DNA of 12,476 bases from DASXZH01 sp036502005 (lineage in GTDB: Bacteria; Armatimonadota; Fimbriimonadia; Fimbriimonadales; Fimbriimonadaceae). The notes below the pieces were generated by a model that saw nothing but the letters and a program-made list of their open reading frames with translations, did not search any database and was not told where the DNA came from. Positions 6,494 to 12,476 of the stretch are shown here, in pieces (the stretch's first letter is position 1; each line of letters opens with the position of its first letter). The stretch spans positions 1 through 12,476 of the forward strand of contig DASXZH010000091.1 in assembly GCA_036502005.1 (NCBI GenBank), read 5' to 3'. The translations under genes and the position numbers were made by a program.

Positions 6494-7375
6494 TTACTGC
6501 GTTGGCTTATCGATCCGGTAGTAGTAGTCCTGCCACGGATCTCCATAAGGATATTTTGGATTCATGATATCGCCAATGTTATACTGCTGAGCAAGCTTCA
6601 TCCTGCCTGCACCTACCGCTCCGCCGCCATAGTAGGTAGCGTCCGGTCTCAGTGTAACGTGCGTCGACTTTGCATGTCCATCAATCCATCCCACGTTTGA
6701 TTGCGTTGTATGAATTCCCCATGTATAGGGAGTGGAATAAGGTGCAACGGGACCATCGATGGTATCTGGCTGCCAGACAGCAGACCCATAGCCCGGGTAA
6801 TAATAGGTGCCTGCCGCATCTGCAATCGCAATAGTTTCGGCCGGGCTGTCGATGGACGTGTAGCTAACTCTGGGAACGTTGGTAGGAGTATAGCTGGGTG
6901 GCGGATAGACGACCGGATTGACAAATACGTTAACGTTCAATCCGTATCCGAGAGGATATCCCGCAGGCGAGTTTTCGTTGCCATTAGAAGTCAAGAGAAT
7001 CGGAGTTGAATCCGGGCAACCCATAATCGCTTGATTCTTCATATAGGGATTCAGGAGATCATCGGCTTCGTAGTAGGGTCCGTCAAAGCCCGGCAGGTTA
7101 TAGTAGAAAGCTCCCCACCAGAAGTAGGCAGTGTAAGTAGTAGCCGTGAATACGGGGTAGTTATCTAGCACCGCGTTATCGTCGTAATCATTGGCGTACA
7201 TCAAGGCACCAAGTGCAATCTGCTTGACGTTCGACAAGCAGGATGTCTTTTTGGCAGCTTCCTTAGCCTGGGCGAAAACAGGGAAAAGTATCGCGGCTAA
7301 TATTGCAATGATCGCGATCACGACGAGGAGTTCAATAAGCGTAAAGGCTTTTTTGGAGTGTCGAGTATTGTTCAT
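6494..7375 (-). CDS. Prepilin-like protein with H-X9-DG domain (type II secretion/type IV pilin-like)
   Basis: A 293-residue protein from the ATG at 7375. A longer start at 7390 is possible, but AAGGG at 7383-7387 is placed seven bases before 7375. The leader MNNTRHSKKA is followed by FTLIELLVVIAIIAILAAIL, with cleavage expected before F11 and conserved glutamate E15 (E5 of the mature protein). The residue before cleavage is Ala rather than the usual Gly. The pattern FPVFAQAKEAAKK, TSCLSNVKQI and YANDYDD follows. H222 with nine residues to D232-G233 is the H-X9-DG signature. It would be processed by a prepilin peptidase and built into a pilus-like or secretion pseudopilus. It has only two cysteines, C46 and C120, and about 29 tyrosines. 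It heads a unit with a lipoprotein and a TPR-sulfotransferase. Genomes of this type often hold many such single prepilins, so the pilus itself need not be encoded here. Confidence 0.92.
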   Translation of the reverse strand: MNNTRHSKKAFTLIELLVVIAIIAILAAILFPVFAQAKEAAKKTSCLSNVKQIALGALMYANDYDDNAVLDNYPVFTATTYTAYFWWGAFYYNLPGFDGPYYEADDLLNPYMKNQAIMGCPDSTPILLTSNGNENSPAGYPLGYGLNVNVFVNPVVYPPPSYTPTNVPRVSYTSIDSPAETIAIADAAGTYYYPGYGSAVWQPDTIDGPVAPYSTPYTWGIHTTQSNVGWIDGHAKSTHVTLRPDATYYGGGAVGAGRMKLAQQYNIGDIMNPKYPYGDPWQDYYYRIDKPTQ

Positions 7376-7381
7376 GGGATT

Positions 7382-7387
7382 ACCCTT
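7382..7387 (-). promoter_or_regulatory. Ribosome binding site deciding the prepilin start
   Basis: AAGGGT on the minus strand precedes the ATG at 7375 by seven bases. The upstream in-frame ATG at 7390 overlaps this site and has no purine-rich site of its own, so the shorter start is preferred. Confidence 0.65.
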
Positions 7388-7502
7388 CATTATTTGACTG
7401 ATCTAAAAATTCTTCGGAGCGTCCTCATTGAGTGCCCCCGAAACATTTGGAAAGCATTTCATAACCGCTAAACGCTGTCATTGCGCGAAGCTTAAGGATA
7501 AG

Positions 7503-7541
7503 TTAACGCTCGGGCGTCAACAAAATGTAAACAAATCAACC
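7503..7541 (-). promoter_or_regulatory. Conserved regulatory element, copy 2 (upstream of the prepilin unit)
   Basis: The minus-strand core TGTTTACATTTTGTTGACGC (7514-7533) differs from copy 1 at two positions only. The flanking GGTTG (three bases before the core) and GTTAA (six bases after) are also kept. TGTTTAC and TGTTGAC agree in six of seven bases and are 11 bp apart, one helical turn. A possible promoter here is TTGTTG, 17 bases, TATCCT, but the equivalent -10 is absent in copy 1. Confidence 0.6.
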
Positions 7542-7768
7542 TTTTTCGGTTGGTCGGGCACTTTCGCGACACGGATGAGAGTAGCTCGCGCGAACGCCGA
7601 TGTTGAGTGTGAGCTTTCTACAGTATAAGGCGAATATCCGCGATTTTCGGCCAGATATATATCCCAGACCCTGTTGATGCTTTGGTTCTAGCAATTCTTT
7701 GAAGTACTGCCGGCGTTTTGATAGCCCGAATCATTGGAGCAAAGGTAAGGGCCTGAGCCTGTGGGGTC

Positions 7769-10700
7769 CTACTTAAATTTAATAGCGAGATCAAAAGCTT
7801 CTTCTATGTCCATGCCGAGACCGGCGGCCCAGGCTCGTTCGAACTGGTCCTTTGGAGATTTGGCCCTTAGGTTTTCCAGCGCCGCCTCAAATTCTATTTT
7901 ATCTGGCTCACGAAGCATTTTGAGTGTGCCGTGAGTAGCACCCAACAGAGTGACGGCCTCTTCCATAAAGCCGATCTCCGATAAAAGAAGGCCATGAAAT
8001 TGAAGCGCGTTTAAGATCCAATAGGCAAACCCCACTTCCTGTCTACGCACAAGTGCCTCGTGGCTGGTGGCGAGCGCGGCCCCAAGGCTGCCCTTCAACC
8101 AGTGGTATCTGCTGATCATCGATAGGCTCATAGAGGTGCCGAAATCGTCATGCGTTTGCTTACCATTACGGAGCGCCTCGCTCGCGATTGGCATCGCGTG
8201 GTCCAATTCGCCCAAATCCAACGTCACGCGGGCTAGGTTATACAGCAAGAGCCACTCGGTTTCTCCGCTATTCGTGTGCTTGGAAGCCTCTATGCCCTCG
8301 ATGAAGAGTGCCCTGGCCGCTTCCAAGTTTCCTATAGCCCAATACTCCGTTCCTAGACCGATGCAGGACCGCACTTCAAGCAAGAAGTTGCCGGATTTTT
8401 TGGCGTGGACGAGCCCTCTCTTGTTGAGCTCGATACACTCTTGGCGGTGGCCGCAATAACCAGTGGCAACGGCAAGGGCGGCGTAGGCCACTGCAATGAG
8501 ATCATTCTCCCCGCTTTCAGACGCGATCGCCAAGGCACGCTGGCACTGAGCGTAGCAGGATCCAAAATCCGATGCAACGAGAAACGTGTTGGCTCTTTGG
8601 CGTAGCAAGCTGACTTTCAACGAGGGCTCGACCTCATCGAAAAGTGGGGAATCCGCGATCTTCTGGATGTATGCGCGCTCTATCTCTTGCGTTCTAGATA
8701 CATGCCTAAAACTCGTGATCATCTCAAGGATGCGAATGCATTTGGTTAGCTGCCCACACTCAAAGTAGAACTGAAGCGCGGCAATGCAGTTGTCCCGTTC
8801 GGAACCTAAGCAGATGGCCCGCTGAGTTCCGGATAGCTTTTTGGTGTCTAGCAGTAAATCGAGATAGTAGCTTGCGTGTGTCTCCCGTAATGCCTCTTCT
8901 TCCGTTTCAGTTAGGTGCTCGAACCCATATTCGCGAAAGACTTCGAAGAGCCGAAAGCGAGCGGGGGCGCCTTCAGCCGATTCTTGAGAATTCACCAATG
9001 AACGTTCTTGCAAATCGAGGATCATTCGTAGTCCGAGTTCAAAAACCCGTCGTTTGTGTCCTGAAACGCCTCCCCAGGTTGCGATGCGTGATGCCGCTTC
9101 AACCGTAAAGCCACCCCGAAATACCGATAGTCGCGAAAAAAACGATTGTAGTTCGCTCGATAAACCTTCATAGCTGTAATCGATCGCAGCTCGCAGGCTT
9201 TGATGTCGAGCCGGGACATCTCTCCTCCTGCTCTTGAGGATCTCCAACCTAGAGTGGAGGTTTTGCAATATCTGCGAAGGAGTAAACGCGGTGGAAAGCC
9301 CGGCCGCGATCTCAATTGCCAAAGGCAAGCCTTCCAGCGTTTTGCAAATCATGGAGATATTGCGGGCGTTGTTAACAGTGAGTTGAAAATCCGGCAGAAT
9401 CGATTGACATCGATCTGAGAACAACTGCACGCTCGGGCAATCCGCCAATTCGCGAAGATAATCAGCAGAAACTGCTCTTGTCCATTCGCCCCGGGTTGCG
9501 CCGGCATTCGGCAAGGGAAGTGGCTCCAAATGGACCTCTTGCTCCCCATCCAACTTCAGAGAATGTCTGGACGTAACAAGGCAGGCCACGTTGGGGATCT
9601 CCTGGATGAGGGTGCGAATCACGGGAAGCGTGCTTTCAATTATGTGTTCGAGGTTATCGAGAATCAAGAGGTTTTTAGGCCCCGTCAAAGCCGCCTGGAT
9701 TTGCTCAATCGTATCGGGGTTGCCTTCGTTCCTAGGGCTTATCGTGTTCAAGACGGCATCTAGGACCATTGATCCGTCGGCCAAATCCGCAAGCGGCACA
9801 AACCATATATTCCAGTTGCGACTCTCGTGCAACCTTTCGCCGATCTCTATGGAAAAGCGCGTTTTGCCCGTTCCGGCGGGGCCAAGAATGGAGACCAGAC
9901 GGCAATTGCGTTCTGCGAAATGCGACAGAGAACTCTCGATTTCTGCGGCCCGCCCGAAGAATCTGGTCAGTTGAACCGGTAGTTTTGAAGCAGGTGATAA
10001 ACTCTTTCGCCCTGCCTTTTCTTTTGGCAACTTGGGGGTGTTCTCCGGGATTGATTCTCCCTCATCCTCATCGGCGGTTTCTGAGCCGCCTTCCCGTTTC
10101 GCTTTTTCCGCTAGCTTTCGAGCCGCGTCACTAGGTTTAATGCCAAGTTGAGTTCTAAGAGTGCGCTCCAAGTCGCGAAACTGCTTTAGTGCGCTCGATG
10201 GCCGTCCAGTTTGCAAATAGTGCCGCATCAGGCTCAGATGCAGTTCTTCCTCCAGCGGCTCTTTCGCAATGGCGAATCGCAAAAAGCGGATGGCGTCCTC
10301 TTCTCTGCCTGCTTTTCCGTTCAGTTCCGCCAGGGTTCGGAGTGTGTAAAAGTGCGCGTCGGCCAGACGAAGTCGCTCGGTTTGCACCCAATCGTCATAA
10401 AAACCCGGCAACAGCTCGCCCTTGTAAATGTCGATCGCCTTGGCCAGATTTGCTCGGCGCAACTGTTCGGAATTCTCTGCCGAGGATCTAGCGATCAGGC
10501 GCTCAAATTCGGCAACATCGGTGGTTACAAGACTCGTGCTTAGCTGAACATTTGACTGCTTTACGACAAGAATGCTGCCCGTTGGCAGTCCTGGCGGCTC
10601 AAGATGTCGCCGAAGTGAAGAGAGTGCTTGTCTCAAGTTTCGGCGCGAGATCTCCTCCTCCTCGTCGGGCCATAGGAGGTAGGCAAGTTCCTCTCGCGAG

Positions 10701-10834
10701 TGGCTACGGTTGGGAAATAGCGCCAAATGGGCGAGTAGGATCCCGACTCGGCGTGTGCGAAACCGAGGGGTCGTTAGCGTGTCGGATTTCGCTTGCAGCG
10801 AGCCAAGCAGTTCAATGTTCCAAACGGGAACCAT
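7769..10834 (-). CDS. BTAD/NB-ARC/TPR transcriptional regulator (SARP/AfsR-like)
   Basis: A 1021-residue protein. Residues 1-100 are an OmpR-type winged helix (FRTRRVGILLAHLALFPN, then SREELAYLLWPDEEEEISRRNLRQALSSLRR). Residues 105-248 are the bacterial transcriptional activator domain, BTAD, with FYDDWVQTERLRL and EEELHLSLMRHYLQTGRPS. A charged linker spans 250-285. An NB-ARC STAND ATPase follows with P-loop GPAGTGKT (318-325), Walker B LLILDNLEH (389-397), TSRHSL (421-426) and GLPLA (502-506). Residues about 640-1020 are helical TPR-like repeats. Such proteins switch on ATP binding after a ligand is sensed and bind direct repeats near -35 boxes. The ATG has a purine-rich GAGAGAG directly upstream. 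It lies upstream of, and is co-oriented with, the prepilin unit, and is a candidate regulator of it. The ligand and targets are unknown. Confidence 0.92.
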   Translation of the reverse strand: MVPVWNIELLGSLQAKSDTLTTPRFRTRRVGILLAHLALFPNRSHSREELAYLLWPDEEEEISRRNLRQALSSLRRHLEPPGLPTGSILVVKQSNVQLSTSLVTTDVAEFERLIARSSAENSEQLRRANLAKAIDIYKGELLPGFYDDWVQTERLRLADAHFYTLRTLAELNGKAGREEDAIRFLRFAIAKEPLEEELHLSLMRHYLQTGRPSSALKQFRDLERTLRTQLGIKPSDAARKLAEKAKREGGSETADEDEGESIPENTPKLPKEKAGRKSLSPASKLPVQLTRFFGRAAEIESSLSHFAERNCRLVSILGPAGTGKTRFSIEIGERLHESRNWNIWFVPLADLADGSMVLDAVLNTISPRNEGNPDTIEQIQAALTGPKNLLILDNLEHIIESTLPVIRTLIQEIPNVACLVTSRHSLKLDGEQEVHLEPLPLPNAGATRGEWTRAVSADYLRELADCPSVQLFSDRCQSILPDFQLTVNNARNISMICKTLEGLPLAIEIAAGLSTAFTPSQILQNLHSRLEILKSRRRDVPARHQSLRAAIDYSYEGLSSELQSFFSRLSVFRGGFTVEAASRIATWGGVSGHKRRVFELGLRMILDLQERSLVNSQESAEGAPARFRLFEVFREYGFEHLTETEEEALRETHASYYLDLLLDTKKLSGTQRAICLGSERDNCIAALQFYFECGQLTKCIRILEMITSFRHVSRTQEIERAYIQKIADSPLFDEVEPSLKVSLLRQRANTFLVASDFGSCYAQCQRALAIASESGENDLIAVAYAALAVATGYCGHRQECIELNKRGLVHAKKSGNFLLEVRSCIGLGTEYWAIGNLEAARALFIEGIEASKHTNSGETEWLLLYNLARVTLDLGELDHAMPIASEALRNGKQTHDDFGTSMSLSMISRYHWLKGSLGAALATSHEALVRRQEVGFAYWILNALQFHGLLLSEIGFMEEAVTLLGATHGTLKMLREPDKIEFEAALENLRAKSPKDQFERAWAAGLGMDIEEAFDLAIKFK

Positions 10835-10928
10835 CTCTCTCTATGGTAACACGCCGGTCTGTCGGAAAACTGGGGACCGGACTGTTGGTCCATGAATGCC
10901 AAGTTGGCGTTTCGCCAGTTTCAACAAA

Positions 10929-11549
10929 CTAAGATCGGATTACGTTTCGGAACGCCCTAGCTCTATTTACTAGCTCATCGTGCGACTGCTTCGGATCGAC
11001 CAGCGCGGAGCCGACACCCACTGCGATAGCCCCCGCTGCAATAAAGTCGGCTATCGTTTCAAGTGTTACCCCTCCCGTAGGCATAAGCGGGATATGGGCG
11101 AGGGGCGCGCGTAGGGATCTCAGATAAGTGGCTCCTCCCAAAGCATCGCATGGGAAAACCTTAACCACATCTCCGCCTGCCGCATAGGCGGCTACAATCT
11201 CGGTCGGCGTAAGCGCCCCAGGTGTCACCAAAACTCCAAGCCGTTCGCATAGCTTTACCGTTTCAATGTTCAGTGCAGGAGAAACTATGAACTGGGCACC
11301 CGCCTCTATGCAGTTCTGGGCGGTTTGCGGATCTAGCACAGTGCCCGCGCCAACAAGAATGCCGCTGCGCTGAGAAAGTTCGCGGATCACATCCACTGCC
11401 CCCGGAACCGTCATCGTGATCTCCATCACATTGATGCCGCCCTCTACGAGGGCGTCCGCCACGCGCATCGCAGCCTCGGCCGAAGTCGCCCTTACAACTG
11501 GAACGATCTTCGTCCGCTTGATCCAATTCAATACCTCGGACTTTTCCAT
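10929..11549 (-). CDS. eda: 2-dehydro-3-deoxy-phosphogluconate / 4-hydroxy-2-oxoglutarate aldolase
   Basis: A 206-residue protein of normal family length. It cleaves KDPG to pyruvate and glyceraldehyde 3-phosphate, or 4-hydroxy-2-oxoglutarate to pyruvate and glyoxylate, in the cytoplasm. Visible landmarks are PVVRA (17-21), the catalytic glutamate E43 in EITMTVPGA, VGAGTVLD (66-73), SPALN (90-94), the Schiff-base lysine K130 in VVKVFP, and the phosphate-binding PTGGV (157-161). Substrate preference within the family (KDPG, KHG or KDPGal) cannot be read from this. No phosphogluconate dehydratase or sugar kinase gene is adjacent. The ATG start fits the family N-terminus, but the AGGAG abuts it with no spacer, which is unusual. 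Confidence 0.93.
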   Translation of the reverse strand: MEKSEVLNWIKRTKIVPVVRATSAEAAMRVADALVEGGINVMEITMTVPGAVDVIRELSQRSGILVGAGTVLDPQTAQNCIEAGAQFIVSPALNIETVKLCERLGVLVTPGALTPTEIVAAYAAGGDVVKVFPCDALGGATYLRSLRAPLAHIPLMPTGGVTLETIADFIAAGAIAVGVGSALVDPKQSHDELVNRARAFRNVIRS

Positions 11550-11769
11550 CTCCTAAAGAATCATGCACGAAAACCGCCTCGATTTACCGATCTGATCCGA
11601 AGGATGTTCCCGAGAAATCACGCTGTTTCAACTTTTTATCAAAAAAAGTTCAGATTCAAATGGTCACGTTTTTGGTTGAATGCAGGCTCAATTCCCTCAT
11701 TTGCAGCCGAAACAGTAATAACTACGAGCCCGTATCTTCAAAGACCACAAGCGTGGGAAGGGAGAAGAA
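11550..11769. promoter_or_regulatory. Divergent intergenic region between eda and the VOC gene
   Basis: These 220 bp must carry both promoters. The clearest structure is an A/T-rich inverted repeat, AACTTTTT (11630-11637) with AAAAAGTT (11643-11650) and a 5-bp spacer. It could be an operator, or a weak bidirectional terminator-like hairpin. TTGAAT near 11677 may be a -35 box for the plus strand, but no good -10 box is evident. Confidence 0.4.
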
Positions 11770-12225
11770 ATGAACACTATTGAAGTCGAAGAGAAGACCT
11801 ACGAGATGCCGCCTAAAACCGGAGTCACCGTCGCCCATTTTATCACCGTCGCGGACATCGACCGGTCGGTTGATTTCTACGCGAAAGTGTTTGGCGCTAC
11901 CATTCTGAGCAGGGGCGACACCAAGGGCGCACCGGGATACGTTCGGCTCGAGAATAGCTGGCTCATCGTCAACCCCGGCGGAGGGCCGACTCCGGATAAG
12001 CCGACGGTTATCCTCAGCGTTCCCGAGGACCCGAATAAGGTCAGCAGCTTTATGAACCTACGCGTTGCCGATATCCAAGCGTGCTATCAATTATGGAAAA
12101 GCCGAGGCGCGGAGTTCATCACCGAGCCGCTGGACAAGTACGGCGAAACGCGCTGCTACATCCGCGATCCAGACGGATATATTATCGAGGTCGGCCAGAG
12201 TAAGCCGGAATTCACCTACGGCTAA
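11770..12225 (+). CDS. VOC-superfamily (glyoxalase/bleomycin-resistance-like) protein
   Basis: A 151-residue single-domain protein with two beta-alpha-beta-beta-beta modules. The first starts VAHFITVADIDRSVDFYAKVFG (21-42), with H23 at the usual first metal position. The second starts FMNLRVADIQACYQLWKSRG and ends in RDPDGYIIEVGQ, with E140 at the usual last metal position. The second-module position that often carries histidine is phenylalanine (F94), so the metal site may be altered, as in some VOC subgroups. The reaction is unknown; candidates are small-molecule lyase, isomerase or drug-binding roles. AAGGGAG (11758-11764) lies five bases before the ATG, a strong ribosome binding site. It is the only plus-strand gene in the window and is divergent from eda. 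Confidence 0.9.
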   Translation: MNTIEVEEKTYEMPPKTGVTVAHFITVADIDRSVDFYAKVFGATILSRGDTKGAPGYVRLENSWLIVNPGGGPTPDKPTVILSVPEDPNKVSSFMNLRVADIQACYQLWKSRGAEFITEPLDKYGETRCYIRDPDGYIIEVGQSKPEFTYG

Positions 12226-12242
12226 AATTGAACGATTCGGCT

Positions 12243-12396
12243 CATGCCACATTAGGTTAAGGAGTATTGATTGTCGCAAAGACCTTCACCCCTCTGGGGC
12301 GGACATAGCCATTAAGGCGCCACTACTCCGCCCCAGACATGGCATTAAGTTAAGGAATTTTCGAGTGCCGTAAGACCCAAGCCCCTCTCGGGTGGA
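12243..12396. repeat. Imperfect direct repeats, about 60 bp each
   Basis: Copy one (12243-12303) and copy two (12338-12396) align over about 59 positions with roughly 70% identity by hand. The best parts are CATG-C-ATTA-GTTAAGGA, AAGACC and CCCCTCT-GGG-GGA. A short third match, ACATAGCCATTAAG, lies at 12303-12316. This looks like a relic of a dispersed intergenic repeat or a small non-autonomous element. Confidence 0.45.
12293..12337. repeat. Perfect 11-bp inverted repeat, 23-bp spacer
   Basis: TCTGGGGCGGA (12293-12303) pairs perfectly with TCCGCCCCAGA (12327-12337). It lies about 70 bp after the VOC stop codon. There is no T-run after it, so it is not a standard intrinsic terminator, although it could fold in RNA. 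It sits inside the imperfect direct-repeat region. Confidence 0.8.
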
Positions 12397-12420
12397 GGGG
12401 CCGGTGAGTCCGCGAACCGG
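12381..12420. repeat. Two adjacent GC-rich hairpins
   Basis: GCCCCTC (12381-12387) pairs with GAGGGGC (12395-12401). Directly after, CCGGT (12401-12405) pairs with ACCGG (12416-12420). Back-to-back GC-rich stems are typical of intergenic repeat families. No coding or known RNA family is recognised. Confidence 0.6.
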
Positions 12421-12444
12421 GGGAGATCGTATGGTGATTTGTCA

Positions 12445-12472
12445 AGGTTCATTTTGAACCTGTAGGTTTTTT
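12445..12472 (+). terminator. Possible weak intrinsic terminator at the right edge
   Basis: AGGTTCA (12445-12451) and TGAACCT (12455-12461) form a 7-bp palindrome with a 3-nt loop, and a run of six T follows at 12467-12472. Five bases separate the stem and the T-run, which weakens the call. It could instead be an operator for a gene beyond the window. Confidence 0.3.
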
Positions 12473-12476
12473 GGTC

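Larger units (their letters stand above)
7376..7768. other. 393-bp non-coding gap upstream of the prepilin unit
   Basis: No convincing gene is seen. A 66-codon plus-strand frame here has no ribosome binding site or recognisable motif. The gap holds the conserved regulatory element (7503-7541), an overlapping small hairpin CAACC-TTTTTC-GGTTG (7537-7552), and a long leader of about 127 bp between the element and the prepilin start. I see no clear terminator for the regulator gene that ends at 7769. Confidence 0.7.

Noticed and set aside
7537..7552. CAACC-TTTTTC-GGTTG hairpin as a terminator
   Set aside because: The T-run is in the loop, not after the stem, the stem is only 5 bp, and it overlaps the conserved regulatory element.
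9591..9974. Plus-strand frame of 127 codons
   Set aside because: It is antisense within the NB-ARC part of the regulator, which has clear motifs on the minus strand.
10895..10912. TGGCG-TTT-CGCCA hairpin after eda as a terminator
   Set aside because: The stem is only 5 bp and no T-run follows on the minus strand.
11263..11568. Minus-strand frame of 101 codons overlapping eda
   Set aside because: It is a shifted frame of the aldolase with a biased, motif-free translation.
12345..12452. Minus-strand frame of 35 codons starting MNLDKSPYDLPRF
   Set aside because: It is proline-rich translation of the hairpin and repeat block and looks like read-through of an intergenic repeat, not a gene.

Overview
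The window reads as chromosomal sequence from a bacterium of the Armatimonadota, possibly a Fimbriimonadia-like lineage. This is inferred from a prepilin with the N-terminal pattern FTLIELLVVIAIIAILAAIL followed by FPVFAQAKEA and a C-terminal H-X9-DG motif, and from a large BTAD/NB-ARC/TPR regulator. Both are families I associate with that phylum. Planctomycetota is the main alternative. Base composition is moderate and no rRNA, tRNA or CRISPR is visible. Eight of the nine complete genes are on the minus strand, so the region reads from right to left.

Right edge: a VOC-family (glyoxalase-like) gene on the plus strand (11770-12225) is divergent from a KDPG/KHG aldolase gene, eda (10929-11549). 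To the right of the VOC gene lies about 250 bp of non-coding, hairpin-rich, internally repeated DNA. Next on the minus strand is a 1021-residue transcriptional regulator (7769-10834) with a winged helix, BTAD, NB-ARC ATPase and TPR-type tail. A 393-bp non-coding gap separates it from the following unit.

Centre: a unit of three genes, in transcription order a prepilin (6494-7375), a small lipoprotein (6164-6412) and a TPR-sulfotransferase (4265-6133). A clear intrinsic-terminator hairpin lies between the prepilin and the lipoprotein. Left: a tight four-gene unit (4112 down to 138) of two paralogous fusions of a LolA/DUF2092-like domain to a TlpA-type thioredoxin, a small membrane protein between them, and a third TlpA-like protein. 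Junctions are a 4-bp overlap, 26 nt and 2 nt. At the left edge, starting about 5 bp past the last stop codon, is what looks like the terminus of an IS481-type insertion sequence, with tandem 25-bp repeats and the first codons of a transposase.

The most interesting structure is a conserved regulatory element that occurs exactly twice, in the same orientation, upstream of the redox unit (4214-4251) and upstream of the prepilin unit (7503-7541). Its core matches at 18 of 20 bases, with matched flanking motifs. It contains heptamer-like direct repeats 11 bp apart, the geometry known for SARP/BTAD winged-helix regulators, and a BTAD regulator is encoded next to one copy. My hypothesis is that one regulator controls both a pilin/sulfotransferase module and an extracytoplasmic thiol-redox module. 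The pilin has exactly two cysteines and is about 10% tyrosine, so redox folding and tyrosine sulfation are conceivable links. None of this is shown by the sequence alone.
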